A DNA stretch of 14,259 nt, taken from the NCBI GenBank assembly GCA_026416315.1, contig JAOAFK010000047.1:1-14259 (forward strand), written 5' to 3'. Positions 1 to 6,855 of this stretch are shown here, one piece after another. The position numbers and the translations under genes were made by a program. The stretch comes from Syntrophorhabdaceae bacterium (GTDB lineage: Bacteria; Desulfobacterota; Syntrophorhabdia; Syntrophorhabdales; Syntrophorhabdaceae). How positions within the stretch are numbered: position 1 is the stretch's first letter; each line of letters begins with the position of its first letter. The notes beneath the pieces are model-generated. The model saw only the letters and a list, made by a program, of their open reading frames with translations. It did not search any database and was not told the DNA's origin.

Positions 1-267
1 CACAAGTTTTATATGCTGAATAACAGGGAATATGGAAGAGAGGGATTTTTTCAACACATTTGCGAGGGCATCCACAGGCCCCACGCCAGTAGATGCCTCA
101 TGGGTTTCGCTATCTTCTGTTTTGATGATCACCGTTGCCTCTGGTCTTATACCATCATCTATGAGCCTATAAGTACCTATTACCTCAAAGGGTCTTTTGT
201 AATCTTCAAGGGACCTGAGGATATTTAATTCCTTTGTCGCATTCTTTATGTTTAAAAGCCTGTTCAA
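1..267 (-). CDS. Stand-alone LeuA-type regulatory (dimerisation) domain protein, 3' end cut by window
   Basis: From a TTG at 267 the minus frame stays open for 89 codons to the window edge. It begins LNRLLNIKNATKELN and contains EASTGVGPVDALANVLKKSL (residues 57-76), the GxGPVDA signature of the C-terminal regulatory domain of 2-isopropylmalate and citramalate synthases. There is no TIM-barrel catalytic domain in front of it. The TTG overlaps the cimA stop (ATTGA), and AAGGAG lies 10 bases upstream inside the cimA tail, so translation is probably coupled. The adjacent CimA carries its own copy of this domain (GTGPV at residues 432-436), so this is a second, divergent copy. In LeuA and CimA the domain binds the feedback amino acid and supports dimerisation. 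I infer a regulatory or heteromeric partner of CimA or LeuA. The rest of the gene is outside the window, so a longer protein is possible, but the first 89 residues are already regulatory domain. Confidence 0.8.
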   Translation of the reverse strand, partial: MNRLLNIKNATKELNILRSLEDYKRPFEVIGTYRLIDDGIRPEATVIIKTEDSETHEASTGVGPVDALANVLKKSLSSIFPVIQHIKLV

Positions 268-1862
268 TGTTCTCTCTCTCCTTCCATTTTACGGGTCTCT
301 TTATTTTCCTCTATTAAGAGTTTATAATCAATGCCGTCAACAAGGGCCTGCCAGCTTGCCTCTATAATATTCTCTGAAACACCCACAGTCCCCCAGTTTT
401 TTTCTCCATCACTATTTTCTATCAAAACCCTTGTAACAGCCCTGGTTCCGTCTTTTGTAGATAAAACCCTTACCTTATAATCCACAAGGTCCATATTCTT
501 TAGGACTGGATAAAATTTATACAATGCCTTTCTTAAGGCATTATCGAGGGCATTAACAGGCCCTGTGCCTGTGGCAGCAGTATGTTCAATCTTATCACCT
601 ACCTTTACCATGATGGTGGCCTCGGAAACAGGATGATTCTTTTCCTTTTTTTCTACAATTACCCTGAAACCTATAAGGTCAAAATATTTTTTGTGTAAAC
701 CAAGGGTTTTTTTAATGAGAAGTTCAAGAGAGCCTTCTGCCCCTTCGAACTGATAACCTAACATCTCAAGCTCTTTAACCTTTTTTATGATTTCCTTCGA
801 TGCCTTTTTATCCTTTTCTATATCTATATTGAATTCCTGTGCCTTATACAGGATGCTACTTTCACCGGATAGGTCAGAAATGAGCACCCGCTGTCTGTTT
901 CCTACGAGATGAGGCTCAATATGTTCATATGTTTCTGGATTTCTTCTTATGGCACTTACATGGATGCCGCCTTTGTGGGCAAAGGCACTATCACCCACAT
1001 AGGGTCTGTGTTTGTCTGGTATGAGGTTTGCCATCTCGTCAACATAAAGACTCAATTCCCTTAAATGGACAAGCCTGTCTTTTGATATTCCATCGTAACC
1101 CATTTTAAGAATTAGATTGGGTATGATGGAGCAGAGATTCGCATTACCACATCTCTCACCATATCCATTTATCGTCCCCTGGATATGAATGCAGCCTGCC
1201 TTGACTGCCATAAGTGAATTGGCAACAGCATTCTCCGTATCATTATGTGTATGAATACCAAGCCTTGATTTAATTTCACTGCCCACCTGTTTTACAATAT
1301 CATAGACCTCATATGGCATGCTGCCACCATTTGTATCGCAAAGCACTATCAAGTCTGCACCTGCATTATGGGCAACCTTTAAAATTTCCATAGCATAAGG
1401 TCTATTTTTTTTATAACCATCAAAAAAATGCTCTGCATCGAAAAACACTGTTTTTCCATGTTTTTTTAGATATTCTATGGTTTTCTCTATCATCTTTAAG
1501 TTCGTTTCAAGTTTTACCTTTAAGGCATCCCTCACATGGAGGTCCCAACTTTTACCCACTATTGTTACATATTCTGTTTCCGCTTCAAAGACTGCCCTTA
1601 ATGTCTCATCATCTTCAGGTCTTATATGTGGCCTTATGGTGCTACTAAAGGCGACTATCTTTGAGTTTTTAAGGTTAAGCCTTTTGACCTCTTTGAAATA
1701 GTGGAGGTCTTTTGGGTTTGAACCTGGCCATCCACCTTCAATATAGTGCATGCCGAATTCATCGAGTTTTTCCGTTATCCTTAATTTATCATTTAAAGAA
1801 AAAGAGATATCCTCTGATTGTGCACCATCCCTTAAGGTGGTATCGTAGAATTCTAATCTCAC
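264..1862 (-). CDS. cimA: (R)-citramalate synthase
   Basis: This 532-residue protein should condense acetyl-CoA with pyruvate to (R)-citramalate, the first step of the threonine-independent route to 2-oxobutyrate and isoleucine. The N-terminal HMGL-like TIM barrel (about residues 1-280) has the DTTLRDGAQ motif (7-15) that supplies metal and catalytic residues, the metal-binding HTHND (204-208) and GYGERCGNAN (233-242). A linker domain follows. Residues about 390-515 form the LeuA-type regulatory domain with GTGPVNAL (432-439). The opening DGAQSEDISFS and the length fit the CimA (GSU1798-like) branch rather than LeuA or homocitrate synthase. The start is a GTG overlapping the lysC stop (GTGA), with AAGGAGG a few bases upstream inside lysC, so the two are translationally coupled. 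The 3' end overlaps the next gene's TTG. Isoleucine feedback is typical of the family but not shown here. Confidence 0.93.
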   Translation of the reverse strand: MRLEFYDTTLRDGAQSEDISFSLNDKLRITEKLDEFGMHYIEGGWPGSNPKDLHYFKEVKRLNLKNSKIVAFSSTIRPHIRPEDDETLRAVFEAETEYVTIVGKSWDLHVRDALKVKLETNLKMIEKTIEYLKKHGKTVFFDAEHFFDGYKKNRPYAMEILKVAHNAGADLIVLCDTNGGSMPYEVYDIVKQVGSEIKSRLGIHTHNDTENAVANSLMAVKAGCIHIQGTINGYGERCGNANLCSIIPNLILKMGYDGISKDRLVHLRELSLYVDEMANLIPDKHRPYVGDSAFAHKGGIHVSAIRRNPETYEHIEPHLVGNRQRVLISDLSGESSILYKAQEFNIDIEKDKKASKEIIKKVKELEMLGYQFEGAEGSLELLIKKTLGLHKKYFDLIGFRVIVEKKEKNHPVSEATIMVKVGDKIEHTAATGTGPVNALDNALRKALYKFYPVLKNMDLVDYKVRVLSTKDGTRAVTRVLIENSDGEKNWGTVGVSENIIEASWQALVDGIDYKLLIEENKETRKMEGEREH

Positions 1863-2356
1863 TTCTCCTCCTTAATTTCTTCTGCGTCAAGGCCAAAACC
1901 GCTGTGGAGGGCACGCACGGCAAGCTCACCGTATTTTGCCTCAATGACACAGGAAATCTTAATTTCTGAAGTGGTGATGGCCTCTATATTTATACCTTCC
2001 TTTGCAAGAATGGAAAACATTTTGGATGCAACACCTGAGTGGGATCTCATGCCAAGACCTACTATGGATATCTTTGCAATGTTCTCATCAAGTATTACAT
2101 TTTCTGCACCTAATTTTTTTGCAACCTCTTCCATGATCTTATATGCCTTTTTTGCATCGGACTTTGCCACTGTGAATGTTATATCTGTGTAATTATCCTT
2201 ACTCACATTCTGGACTATAATGTCCACTACAATATTTTCATCTGAAAGGGCTGTAAAGATCTGAGAGGCTACACCTGGTTTGTCTGGCACCCTGCAAATG
2301 GTAATCTTTGCCTCATTTTTATTGTATGTTATACCTGTTATTTTCATCTGTTCCAT
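1859..2356 (-). CDS. lysC: Aspartate kinase beta subunit from an internal in-frame start in lysC
   Basis: Inside lysC, codon 246 is ATG (M-E-Q-M-K-I-T-G) preceded by AAGGAGG with an 8-base spacer, a near-perfect Shine-Dalgarno in a coding region. Starting here gives a 165-residue protein made of the two ACT domains only. Bacillus subtilis aspartokinase II and corynebacterial LysC are known to make such a beta subunit from an in-frame internal start and assemble as alpha2beta2, and the Bacillus start is, to my recollection, at the same codon position. What I see is the ribosome binding site and the frame; production of the subunit here is inferred. The SD codes for Lys-Glu (AAG GAG), so protein constraint alone could explain it, but the spacing before an ATG at the domain boundary makes chance less likely. 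Confidence 0.7.
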   Translation of the reverse strand: MEQMKITGITYNKNEAKITICRVPDKPGVASQIFTALSDENIVVDIIVQNVSKDNYTDITFTVAKSDAKKAYKIMEEVAKKLGAENVILDENIAKISIVGLGMRSHSGVASKMFSILAKEGINIEAITTSEIKISCVIEAKYGELAVRALHSGFGLDAEEIKEEK

Positions 2357-3091
2357 ATCTGAATCCTCCTTGCAAACTATTGTTCCATCACCATAGGTGA
2401 AGGATGATTTTACATGGATGGGGACATTATATCTCATGGCAAACTCAACGGCTCTGATCTGTAATACCTTTGCGCCCAAGCTTGCCATCTCGAGCATCTC
2501 TTCATAAGAGATCTTATTGATCTTTCTTGCCTTATCGCAGATATTAGGATCAGTTGTATATACGCCATCCACATCTGTATAAATTTCACACATATCTGCC
2601 TTTAATGCAGCTGCTATAGCCACTGCTGATGTGTCTGAACCGCCCCTTCCAAGGGTTGTTATATTTCCTTTCTCGTCTATACCCTGAAACCCGGGTATGA
2701 CAACAATTCTTCCCTTTTTTAACTCTGAAAATATGTTTTCGCTTTCAATCCTGGAAATCCTTGCCTTTGTGTAGCTTGAATCGGTTATGATTTTTACCTG
2801 AAACCCAAGCAATGATATGGCATCATATCCCATGGTTTTAAGGGTTATGGCAAGGAGTGCGGATGTGACCTGCTCTCCTGTAGAGATAAGGACATCTACC
2901 TCCCTTTCATCAGGAAGTTTGTCTATGGAATATGCAAGGTTTAAGAGTCTATCCGTCTCACCTGCCATAGCAGAGACAACAACAATCATGTCATGACCCT
3001 GTTTTTTATAAGAGATTACCCTTTCAGCCACATTTTTTATCCTTTCGATGTTTGCAACAGATGTTCCACCGTATTTCTGAACGATAAGCAT
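1859..3091 (-). CDS. lysC: Aspartate kinase (alpha subunit, with C-terminal ACT domains)
   Basis: The enzyme phosphorylates L-aspartate with ATP to 4-phospho-L-aspartate, the committed step to lysine, threonine and methionine. The 410-residue protein has the N-terminal kinase motif KYGGTSV (6-12), the STGEQVTSALLA region (70-81), the substrate/ATP loop TLGRGGSDTSAVAIA (146-160) and YTDVDGVYTTDP (171-182). Two ACT domains cover about residues 265-410, including ICRVPDKPGVASQIF. This is the class of about 400 residues with an internal beta-subunit start, as in Bacillus subtilis aspartokinase II. ATG 3091 is preceded by GGAGGT at good spacing. The gene follows tsaE by about 30 bases and its stop overlaps cimA, so it belongs to the acpS-to-cimA operon. 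The ACT domains imply feedback by lysine and/or threonine; which one cannot be read from the sequence. Confidence 0.96.
   Translation of the reverse strand: MLIVQKYGGTSVANIERIKNVAERVISYKKQGHDMIVVVSAMAGETDRLLNLAYSIDKLPDEREVDVLISTGEQVTSALLAITLKTMGYDAISLLGFQVKIITDSSYTKARISRIESENIFSELKKGRIVVIPGFQGIDEKGNITTLGRGGSDTSAVAIAAALKADMCEIYTDVDGVYTTDPNICDKARKINKISYEEMLEMASLGAKVLQIRAVEFAMRYNVPIHVKSSFTYGDGTIVCKEDSDMEQMKITGITYNKNEAKITICRVPDKPGVASQIFTALSDENIVVDIIVQNVSKDNYTDITFTVAKSDAKKAYKIMEEVAKKLGAENVILDENIAKISIVGLGMRSHSGVASKMFSILAKEGINIEAITTSEIKISCVIEAKYGELAVRALHSGFGLDAEEIKEEK
2365..2371 (-). promoter_or_regulatory. Internal Shine-Dalgarno for the LysC beta subunit
   Basis: AAGGAGG on the minus strand, 8 bases before the in-frame ATG at 2356. 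It is at least as strong as the site serving the full-length lysC start. It decides the internal start described for the beta subunit. Confidence 0.7.
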
Positions 3092-3122
3092 TTTTTACCT
3101 CCGTATTAAGATTCTCTTTGTT

Positions 3123-3542
3123 TCAAGGTTTTATTAACTCTATTTTCCTTGTATCATCATCAATAACATGTAATATAATCTTTATGGCATCAATCTGCCA
3201 ATCTTTCTTTTCAGGCCACTCCACAGCCACGATTCCTTCCTGAAGATACTCTTCAATGTTAAGCTCAATGGCTTCCATGCTTTCTATTCTATACAAATCT
3301 ACATGACACAGATTGAACTTTTTGCCTTCATAGATATTCATTAAGGTAAAGGAAGGACTCACCACATACTCCCAGTCTTCAATACCCATACCCCTGGCCA
3401 TACCTTTTATAAACTGGGTTTTTCCCGCACCTAATTCACCATACAGAAGATACAGTTCGCCCTTTTTAGCCATCTTACCGAGTCTTTCTCCTATCTGCCA
3501 TGTATCAAAGGGATTTTTCGATATAAACTCTGTCCTTTCCAT
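3123..3542 (-). CDS. tsaE: tRNA N6-threonylcarbamoyladenosine biosynthesis ATPase
   Basis: TsaE is the P-loop ATPase that works with TsaB and TsaD to put threonylcarbamoyl on A37 of tRNAs reading ANN codons. The 139-residue product has Walker A GELGAGKT (35-42), the family segment VVSPSFTLMNIYEG, HVDLYRI, and AVEWPEK near the C-terminus, matching the conserved LYR and EWP(E) motifs. The length is normal for the family (about 135-160). The chosen ATG at 3542 overlaps the 3' end of the NAD(P)HX repair gene by 38 bases and has an AAGG-type site very close upstream. The next in-frame Met (residue 24) would leave only a short leader before the P-loop and is less likely. It is cotranscribed with its neighbours. 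Confidence 0.94.
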   Translation of the reverse strand: MERTEFISKNPFDTWQIGERLGKMAKKGELYLLYGELGAGKTQFIKGMARGMGIEDWEYVVSPSFTLMNIYEGKKFNLCHVDLYRIESMEAIELNIEEYLQEGIVAVEWPEKKDWQIDAIKIILHVIDDDTRKIELIKP

Positions 3543-5079
3543 CCCTTATTTCCAGTAGTGCCTGGTCTAAACCGTCTAAAAGGTCGCATGCAAAAAGCAC
3601 CATATCCGAATGCGACCCAACCCATGTATCTGCAATATAGCCATGAATATATACACCAAAGATTGACGCCTCTTTTAAGGTATAACCCTGTGAAATAAGG
3701 CCACCAATAAAACCTGTTAAGATATCGCCGCTGCCGCCTTTCGCAAGGCCTGGATTTCCTGTAGGGTTTATATAGATTTCACCTTCAGGAGTAAAAATCA
3801 TGGTATTTGCCCCTTTCAATACAAGGTACGCACCTGTTTTTTCTACAAATTCCCTTCCTTTTTCCATTCTATTTTCATTTATTTCTTTTGGAGTACCTCC
3901 CAAAAGCCTTGCCAATTCCCCTGGATGGGGTGTGAATACAACCTTTCTACCTGAACCTTTTATCAGATCCAGATAACCAACGAATGCATTTATTCCGTCT
4001 GCATCTATTACAAAAGGCTTGTCTGTCTTTAAAAAGACCTTTCTTGCGAATTCTGAGGTCTCAGGGTTTTGAGAAATCCCAGGTCCCATGATAATCACAT
4101 CTTTATCTTCAATAAAGTTCATTACTTGTTTGTAGGATAGATCTGTGAAAAAACCAGATCCCCCATCCTCTACAGGATATGTCATCACCTCTGTGAGTTT
4201 CACCTCCATGATGTTATTCAGACTCGCTGGTATTAAAAGGGTCACAAGACCTGCGCCTATCTTTAATGCTGCCTGAGATGCCATATGGGCTGCACCAGTT
4301 TTTCCTGGGGATCCTGCAATTACCGCTGCATGGCCATAAGTTCCTTTGTGTGACCAGGGTAATCTATGTCTGAAAAAGCTCCTTATCATGTCGCCGTCTA
4401 CTATATGGCCATCAATCCCTATTTTTTGTTCAATAAAGTCAGGTATAGATATGTCAATTACAGTGAGTTTCCCTGTATGATGTGCACCTGGATAAATGAA
4501 ATGACCTAATTTTGGATAGGCAAATGTAAATGTATGATGTGCCATAACAGCAGCACCCAGTATTTTACCTGTTTTTCCATCTATGCCTGAGGGTATATCC
4601 ACTGAAATGACCTTTTTACTAAAATTGTTTATATCTTCAATAACGGCCTTCTCAATGCCTGATACTATCTTTGAAAGGCCTGTGCCGAATATGGCATCAA
4701 CTACAATATCGGCATGTTTTATTGCCATTTTTATTTTATCTGTATATTCCTTTAATTCTATTATGTGCCCTCCTGATGATTCAAAAAGTCTCATATTTAT
4801 CGCTGCATCGCCTTTTAGGGTGTCCTTTTCTGCGAGTAAAAACACTCTTACATCATGTCCATCTCTTATGGCGTACCTTCCTATTACAAAACCATCACCA
4901 CCGTTATTACCCCTTCCACAGAAAATAACGATGCGACTCTTTTTAGTAAGATATAGTTCTTTTATGAATCTGTACGCACCTCTTCCGGCATTCTCCATAA
5001 GTACAGTAGAAGGTATGCCCCAGTTTTCAATGGCATATCTATCGTATTCTGCCATTCTTTCTGGTGAAAGTACCACCAT
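3505..5079 (-). CDS. nnr: Bifunctional NAD(P)H-hydrate repair enzyme (epimerase plus ADP-dependent dehydratase)
   Basis: This 524-residue fusion repairs NADHX and NADPHX, the hydrated damage forms of the cofactors. The N-terminal YjeF_N epimerase domain (about 1-215) interconverts R and S hydrates and shows GRGNNGGDGFVIGRY (55-69), FGTGL and VDIPSGIDGKTG. The C-terminal carbohydrate-kinase-like domain (about 230-510) dehydrates the S form with ADP and shows GSPGKTGAAHMA, FTPHPGELARLLG and NPGLAKGGSGDILTG, the last being the catalytic GSGD loop. ATG 5079 has GGAGGA at good spacing. The gene starts 18 bases after the acpS stop and overlaps tsaE at its 3' end, an arrangement common in bacterial genomes. 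No defect is visible in either domain. Confidence 0.95.
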   Translation of the reverse strand: MVVLSPERMAEYDRYAIENWGIPSTVLMENAGRGAYRFIKELYLTKKSRIVIFCGRGNNGGDGFVIGRYAIRDGHDVRVFLLAEKDTLKGDAAINMRLFESSGGHIIELKEYTDKIKMAIKHADIVVDAIFGTGLSKIVSGIEKAVIEDINNFSKKVISVDIPSGIDGKTGKILGAAVMAHHTFTFAYPKLGHFIYPGAHHTGKLTVIDISIPDFIEQKIGIDGHIVDGDMIRSFFRHRLPWSHKGTYGHAAVIAGSPGKTGAAHMASQAALKIGAGLVTLLIPASLNNIMEVKLTEVMTYPVEDGGSGFFTDLSYKQVMNFIEDKDVIIMGPGISQNPETSEFARKVFLKTDKPFVIDADGINAFVGYLDLIKGSGRKVVFTPHPGELARLLGGTPKEINENRMEKGREFVEKTGAYLVLKGANTMIFTPEGEIYINPTGNPGLAKGGSGDILTGFIGGLISQGYTLKEASIFGVYIHGYIADTWVGSHSDMVLFACDLLDGLDQALLEIRDGKDRVYIEKSL

Positions 5080-5097
5080 ATCTTTCCTCCGTGACCA

Positions 5098-5427
5098 CTA
5101 ATTTTTATTTATAACAACTATTGCCACAGCATAATCTCTCTCATGGGAGATGCTGATACCTCTATAGATCTCTCCTCGAAAATCAATATAAGGTTTACCC
5201 ATGGACTGCATGATATTTATCTCTTTTAAAGGCGCCTTTATGCCTTTAGCTTTTATAAATGCTTCTTTTGCTGCAAATCTGCCTGCTATGAATTCGTGCC
5301 CGGCTTTTCTTGTCTTATAAAGCCTTTTTTCCTCATGGGAGAAGACCTTATTGAGAAACCTCTCGCGATATTTATCCATAACCTTTTTAATACGTTTTAT
5401 ATCCACTATATCTATCCCTACTTCCAT
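5098..5427 (-). CDS. acpS: Holo-[acyl-carrier-protein] synthase
   Basis: AcpS transfers 4'-phosphopantetheine from CoA to the serine of apo-ACP, activating it for fatty acid synthesis. The 109-residue product has the N-terminal VGIDIVDIKRI, with the Mg-binding Asp early in the protein, then GRFAAKEAFIKAKG, the (W/F)xxKEA motif carrying the second metal ligand, and the late SISHERDYAVA. It is slightly short for the family (about 115-130) but complete. The start at 5427 has AAAGG about 7 bases upstream. It is the first gene of the minus-strand operon; the next 100 bases upstream lead to the tRNA cluster, so the operon promoter should lie between 5430 and 5525, although I see no convincing -35/-10 pair there. 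Confidence 0.95.
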   Translation of the reverse strand: MEVGIDIVDIKRIKKVMDKYRERFLNKVFSHEEKRLYKTRKAGHEFIAGRFAAKEAFIKAKGIKAPLKEINIMQSMGKPYIDFRGEIYRGISISHERDYAVAIVVINKN

Positions 5428-5529
5428 AAGAAACCTTTTAATTCTGTAAAAATAACATAAAAAAAGCAGACATAAAAGTGCTAATTTATTTAAATTTTAG
5501 GGGGTAAATCACGATGATAATCTAAAAAA

Positions 5530-5604
5530 TGGAGGCGGCATCCGGATTTGAACCGGAGAATAACGGTTTTGCAGACCGCTGCCTTACCGCTTGGCTATGC
5601 CGCC
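5530..5604 (-). tRNA. tRNA-Cys (GCA)
   Basis: The minus strand folds as a full cloverleaf: acceptor GGCGGCA pairs with TGCCGCC, the anticodon loop CTGCAAA reads GCA (Cys), and the T arm carries GGTTCAAATCC. The discriminator is U73, as expected for Cys, and the 3' CCA is encoded. It lies downstream of tRNA-Gly on the same strand, separated by a hairpin with a T run. Confidence 0.95.
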
Positions 5605-5614
5605 AAAAAAGATT

Positions 5615-5658
5615 AAAAAAGTGATTGGTGAAACATTTTTATACACTCCACCAATCAC
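5615..5658 (-). terminator. Hairpin plus T run between tRNA-Gly and tRNA-Cys
   Basis: On the minus strand GTGATTGGTG (5649-5658) pairs perfectly with CACCAATCAC (5621-5630; 10 bp, 18-base loop that can partly close) and is followed by six Ts (5615-5620). This looks like an intrinsic terminator for tRNA-Gly, although the large loop would weaken it. Partial readthrough to tRNA-Cys, or a role in processing the pre-tRNA, is also possible. Confidence 0.6.
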
Positions 5659-5675
5659 CCTTATGCACATTTTAA

Positions 5676-5750
<75 letters not shown>

Positions 5751-5760
5751 ATGTGATTAT

Positions 5761-5790
5761 TTTATAATACAATCTATATAGTAATGTCAA
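5761..5790 (-). promoter_or_regulatory. Sigma-70-type promoter of tRNA-Gly
   Basis: Minus strand: a perfect -35 TTGACA (5785-5790) and a -10 TATAAA (5761-5766) with an 18-base spacer. An overlapping TATTAT is also present. Transcription would start a few bases before the mature 5' end at 5750, which suits a tRNA gene. Confidence 0.75.
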
Positions 5791-5864
5791 CTTTTTGTTT
5801 TATCCATATATTTTGCTTAAAAAAACATGGAATTTTTTTTGCTACTCTGGTATTTTTATTTTTA

Positions 5865-5940
5865 CGGGATGTAGCTCAGTATGGTTGAGAGCGCTTGCTT
5901 CGGGAGCAAGAGGCCGCTGGTTCAAATCCAGTCATCCCGA
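5865..5940 (+). tRNA. tRNA-Pro (CGG)
   Basis: Plus strand: acceptor CGGGATG pairs with CATCCCG, the anticodon stem-loop CTTGCTTCGGGAGCAAG gives CGG (Pro), and the T arm CTGGTTCAAATCCAG is standard. The discriminator is A73. Unlike the two other tRNAs, CCA is not encoded: the gene is followed directly by seven Ts (5941-5947), which could act as a terminator tail after the tRNA fold. It is convergent with hisF. I find no convincing -35/-10 pair upstream. Confidence 0.95.
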
Positions 5941-5952
5941 TTTTTTTAATAT

Positions 5953-6717
5953 CTAAAGCTTCACCTTTATGCCTCTATCCTTTAAATATTCTTTCACCTG
6001 TCTGATACTGAATGTCCTGAAATGAAATACTGATGCAGCAAGGAGGATACTTGCACCTGCTTTTATAACGGCATCATAGAAGTGCTCGAGTTTACCTGCA
6101 CCGCCTGAAGCCACCACAGGAACCTTTACCGCATCAGAGATGGCCTTTGTGAATTCAATGTCATATCCTGCAAGGGTTCCGTCACCGTCCATACTTGTTG
6201 GAAGTATAACACCTACACCTAAATCCTCACATGTTTTTGCCCATTCAATTGCATCCTTTCCCACAGGGAGGGTGCCGCCGGCGATGACCAATTCGAAACC
6301 TGATGGCATTTTTTTATTTCTTCTTGCATCTATGGCAACAGTAATTTTTTCAGAACCGAATCTCTCTGCTGCATCTTTTATAAGTTTTGGATTTTTTACT
6401 GCGGCACTGTTCATAGAAACCTTATCAGCGCCTGCTAAAAGGACAATCTCAATATCTTCAAGGCTGTTAATGCCTCCCCCAACAGTGAGTGGTATGGTGA
6501 TGACTGATGACACCGCTTTAACCCATTCAAGTCTCGTTTTTCTGTTTTCAAGGGTTGCTGCAATATCGAGCATGGCAAGTTCATCTGCGCCTTCTTTTTC
6601 GTAAAATTGAGCATTTTCTACAGGATCCCCTGCATCTCTTATATCAACAAAATGCACCCCTTTTACAACCCTTCCATCTTTCATATCAAGACAGGGCATA
6701 ATCTTTATAGCTTCCAT
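5953..6717 (-). CDS. hisF: Imidazole glycerol phosphate synthase cyclase subunit HisF (divergent)
   Basis: HisF uses ammonia from the HisH glutaminase to turn PRFAR into imidazole glycerol phosphate and AICAR. It is a (beta/alpha)8 barrel with two half-barrel phosphate sites. I take ATG 6717 (254 aa; Thermotoga HisF is about 253) because GGAG lies 5 bases upstream. An ATG 7 codons further up (6738) sits on the -10 box and would be outside the mRNA. Catalytic Asp11 (PCLDMKDGRVVKG) and the Asp130 equivalent (VAIDARR) are present, as are VGGGI, DKVSMNSAAV and the C-terminal VASGGAGKLEHF. Oddities: Arg5 is Lys, the Glu167 equivalent is Val (GVGVILPTS for usual GAGEILLTS), and SMDRDG is SMDGDG. 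Residues 5 and 167 belong to the ammonia gate in the Thermotoga enzyme. No other his gene is nearby. It could be genuine HisF or a HisF-like paralog. Confidence 0.85.
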   Translation of the reverse strand: MEAIKIMPCLDMKDGRVVKGVHFVDIRDAGDPVENAQFYEKEGADELAMLDIAATLENRKTRLEWVKAVSSVITIPLTVGGGINSLEDIEIVLLAGADKVSMNSAAVKNPKLIKDAAERFGSEKITVAIDARRNKKMPSGFELVIAGGTLPVGKDAIEWAKTCEDLGVGVILPTSMDGDGTLAGYDIEFTKAISDAVKVPVVASGGAGKLEHFYDAVIKAGASILLAASVFHFRTFSIRQVKEYLKDRGIKVKL

Positions 6718-6736
6718 ACTTACTCCTTTTTTCAAC

Positions 6737-6765
6737 ATAATACTATAAAATCAACCTGTTCACAA
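6737..6765 (-). promoter_or_regulatory. Predicted hisF promoter
   Basis: Minus strand: -35 TTGTGA (6760-6765), a 17-base spacer and -10 TATTAT (6737-6742). The predicted start point falls about 7 bases on, leaving a short leader with GGAG before the ATG at 6717. This supports the downstream hisF start. Confidence 0.55.
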
Positions 6766-6855
6766 TATTTAATACAAAGATCCATTAGCCTTTTTTAATA
6801 ATTTAAATTATGATAAAATGCATTTAATTTAAAAAAATTAAAAAAGGTTGATTAA
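6743..6855. promoter_or_regulatory. Divergent AT-rich region between hisF and the R-M cassette
   Basis: This stretch is very AT-rich. It contains the perfect 12-bp palindrome TAATTTAAATTA (6799-6810) overlapping a -10-like TATGAT (6809-6814) on the plus strand. I cannot find a good matching -35, so the cassette promoter is only tentative. AAAGG about 8 bases before ATG 6856 is a reasonable ribosome binding site. An operator for autoregulation of the cassette could sit at the palindrome, but AT palindromes are common by chance in such sequence. Confidence 0.3.

Noticed and set aside
13..228. Plus-strand open frame of 71 codons at the left edge
   Set aside because: It is antisense to the LeuA-type regulatory domain frame, which carries conserved motifs; the plus translation has no recognisable features and no ribosome binding site.
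4583..5101. Long plus-strand frame opposite the NAD(P)HX repair gene
   Set aside because: Antisense shadow of a well-conserved gene; low-complexity translation rich in Ser, Pro and Leu, with no motif.
6718..6738. Upstream ATG giving a 261-residue HisF
   Set aside because: The ATG overlaps the predicted -10 box and lacks a Shine-Dalgarno; GGAG serves the downstream ATG, whose product matches the usual HisF N-terminus and length.
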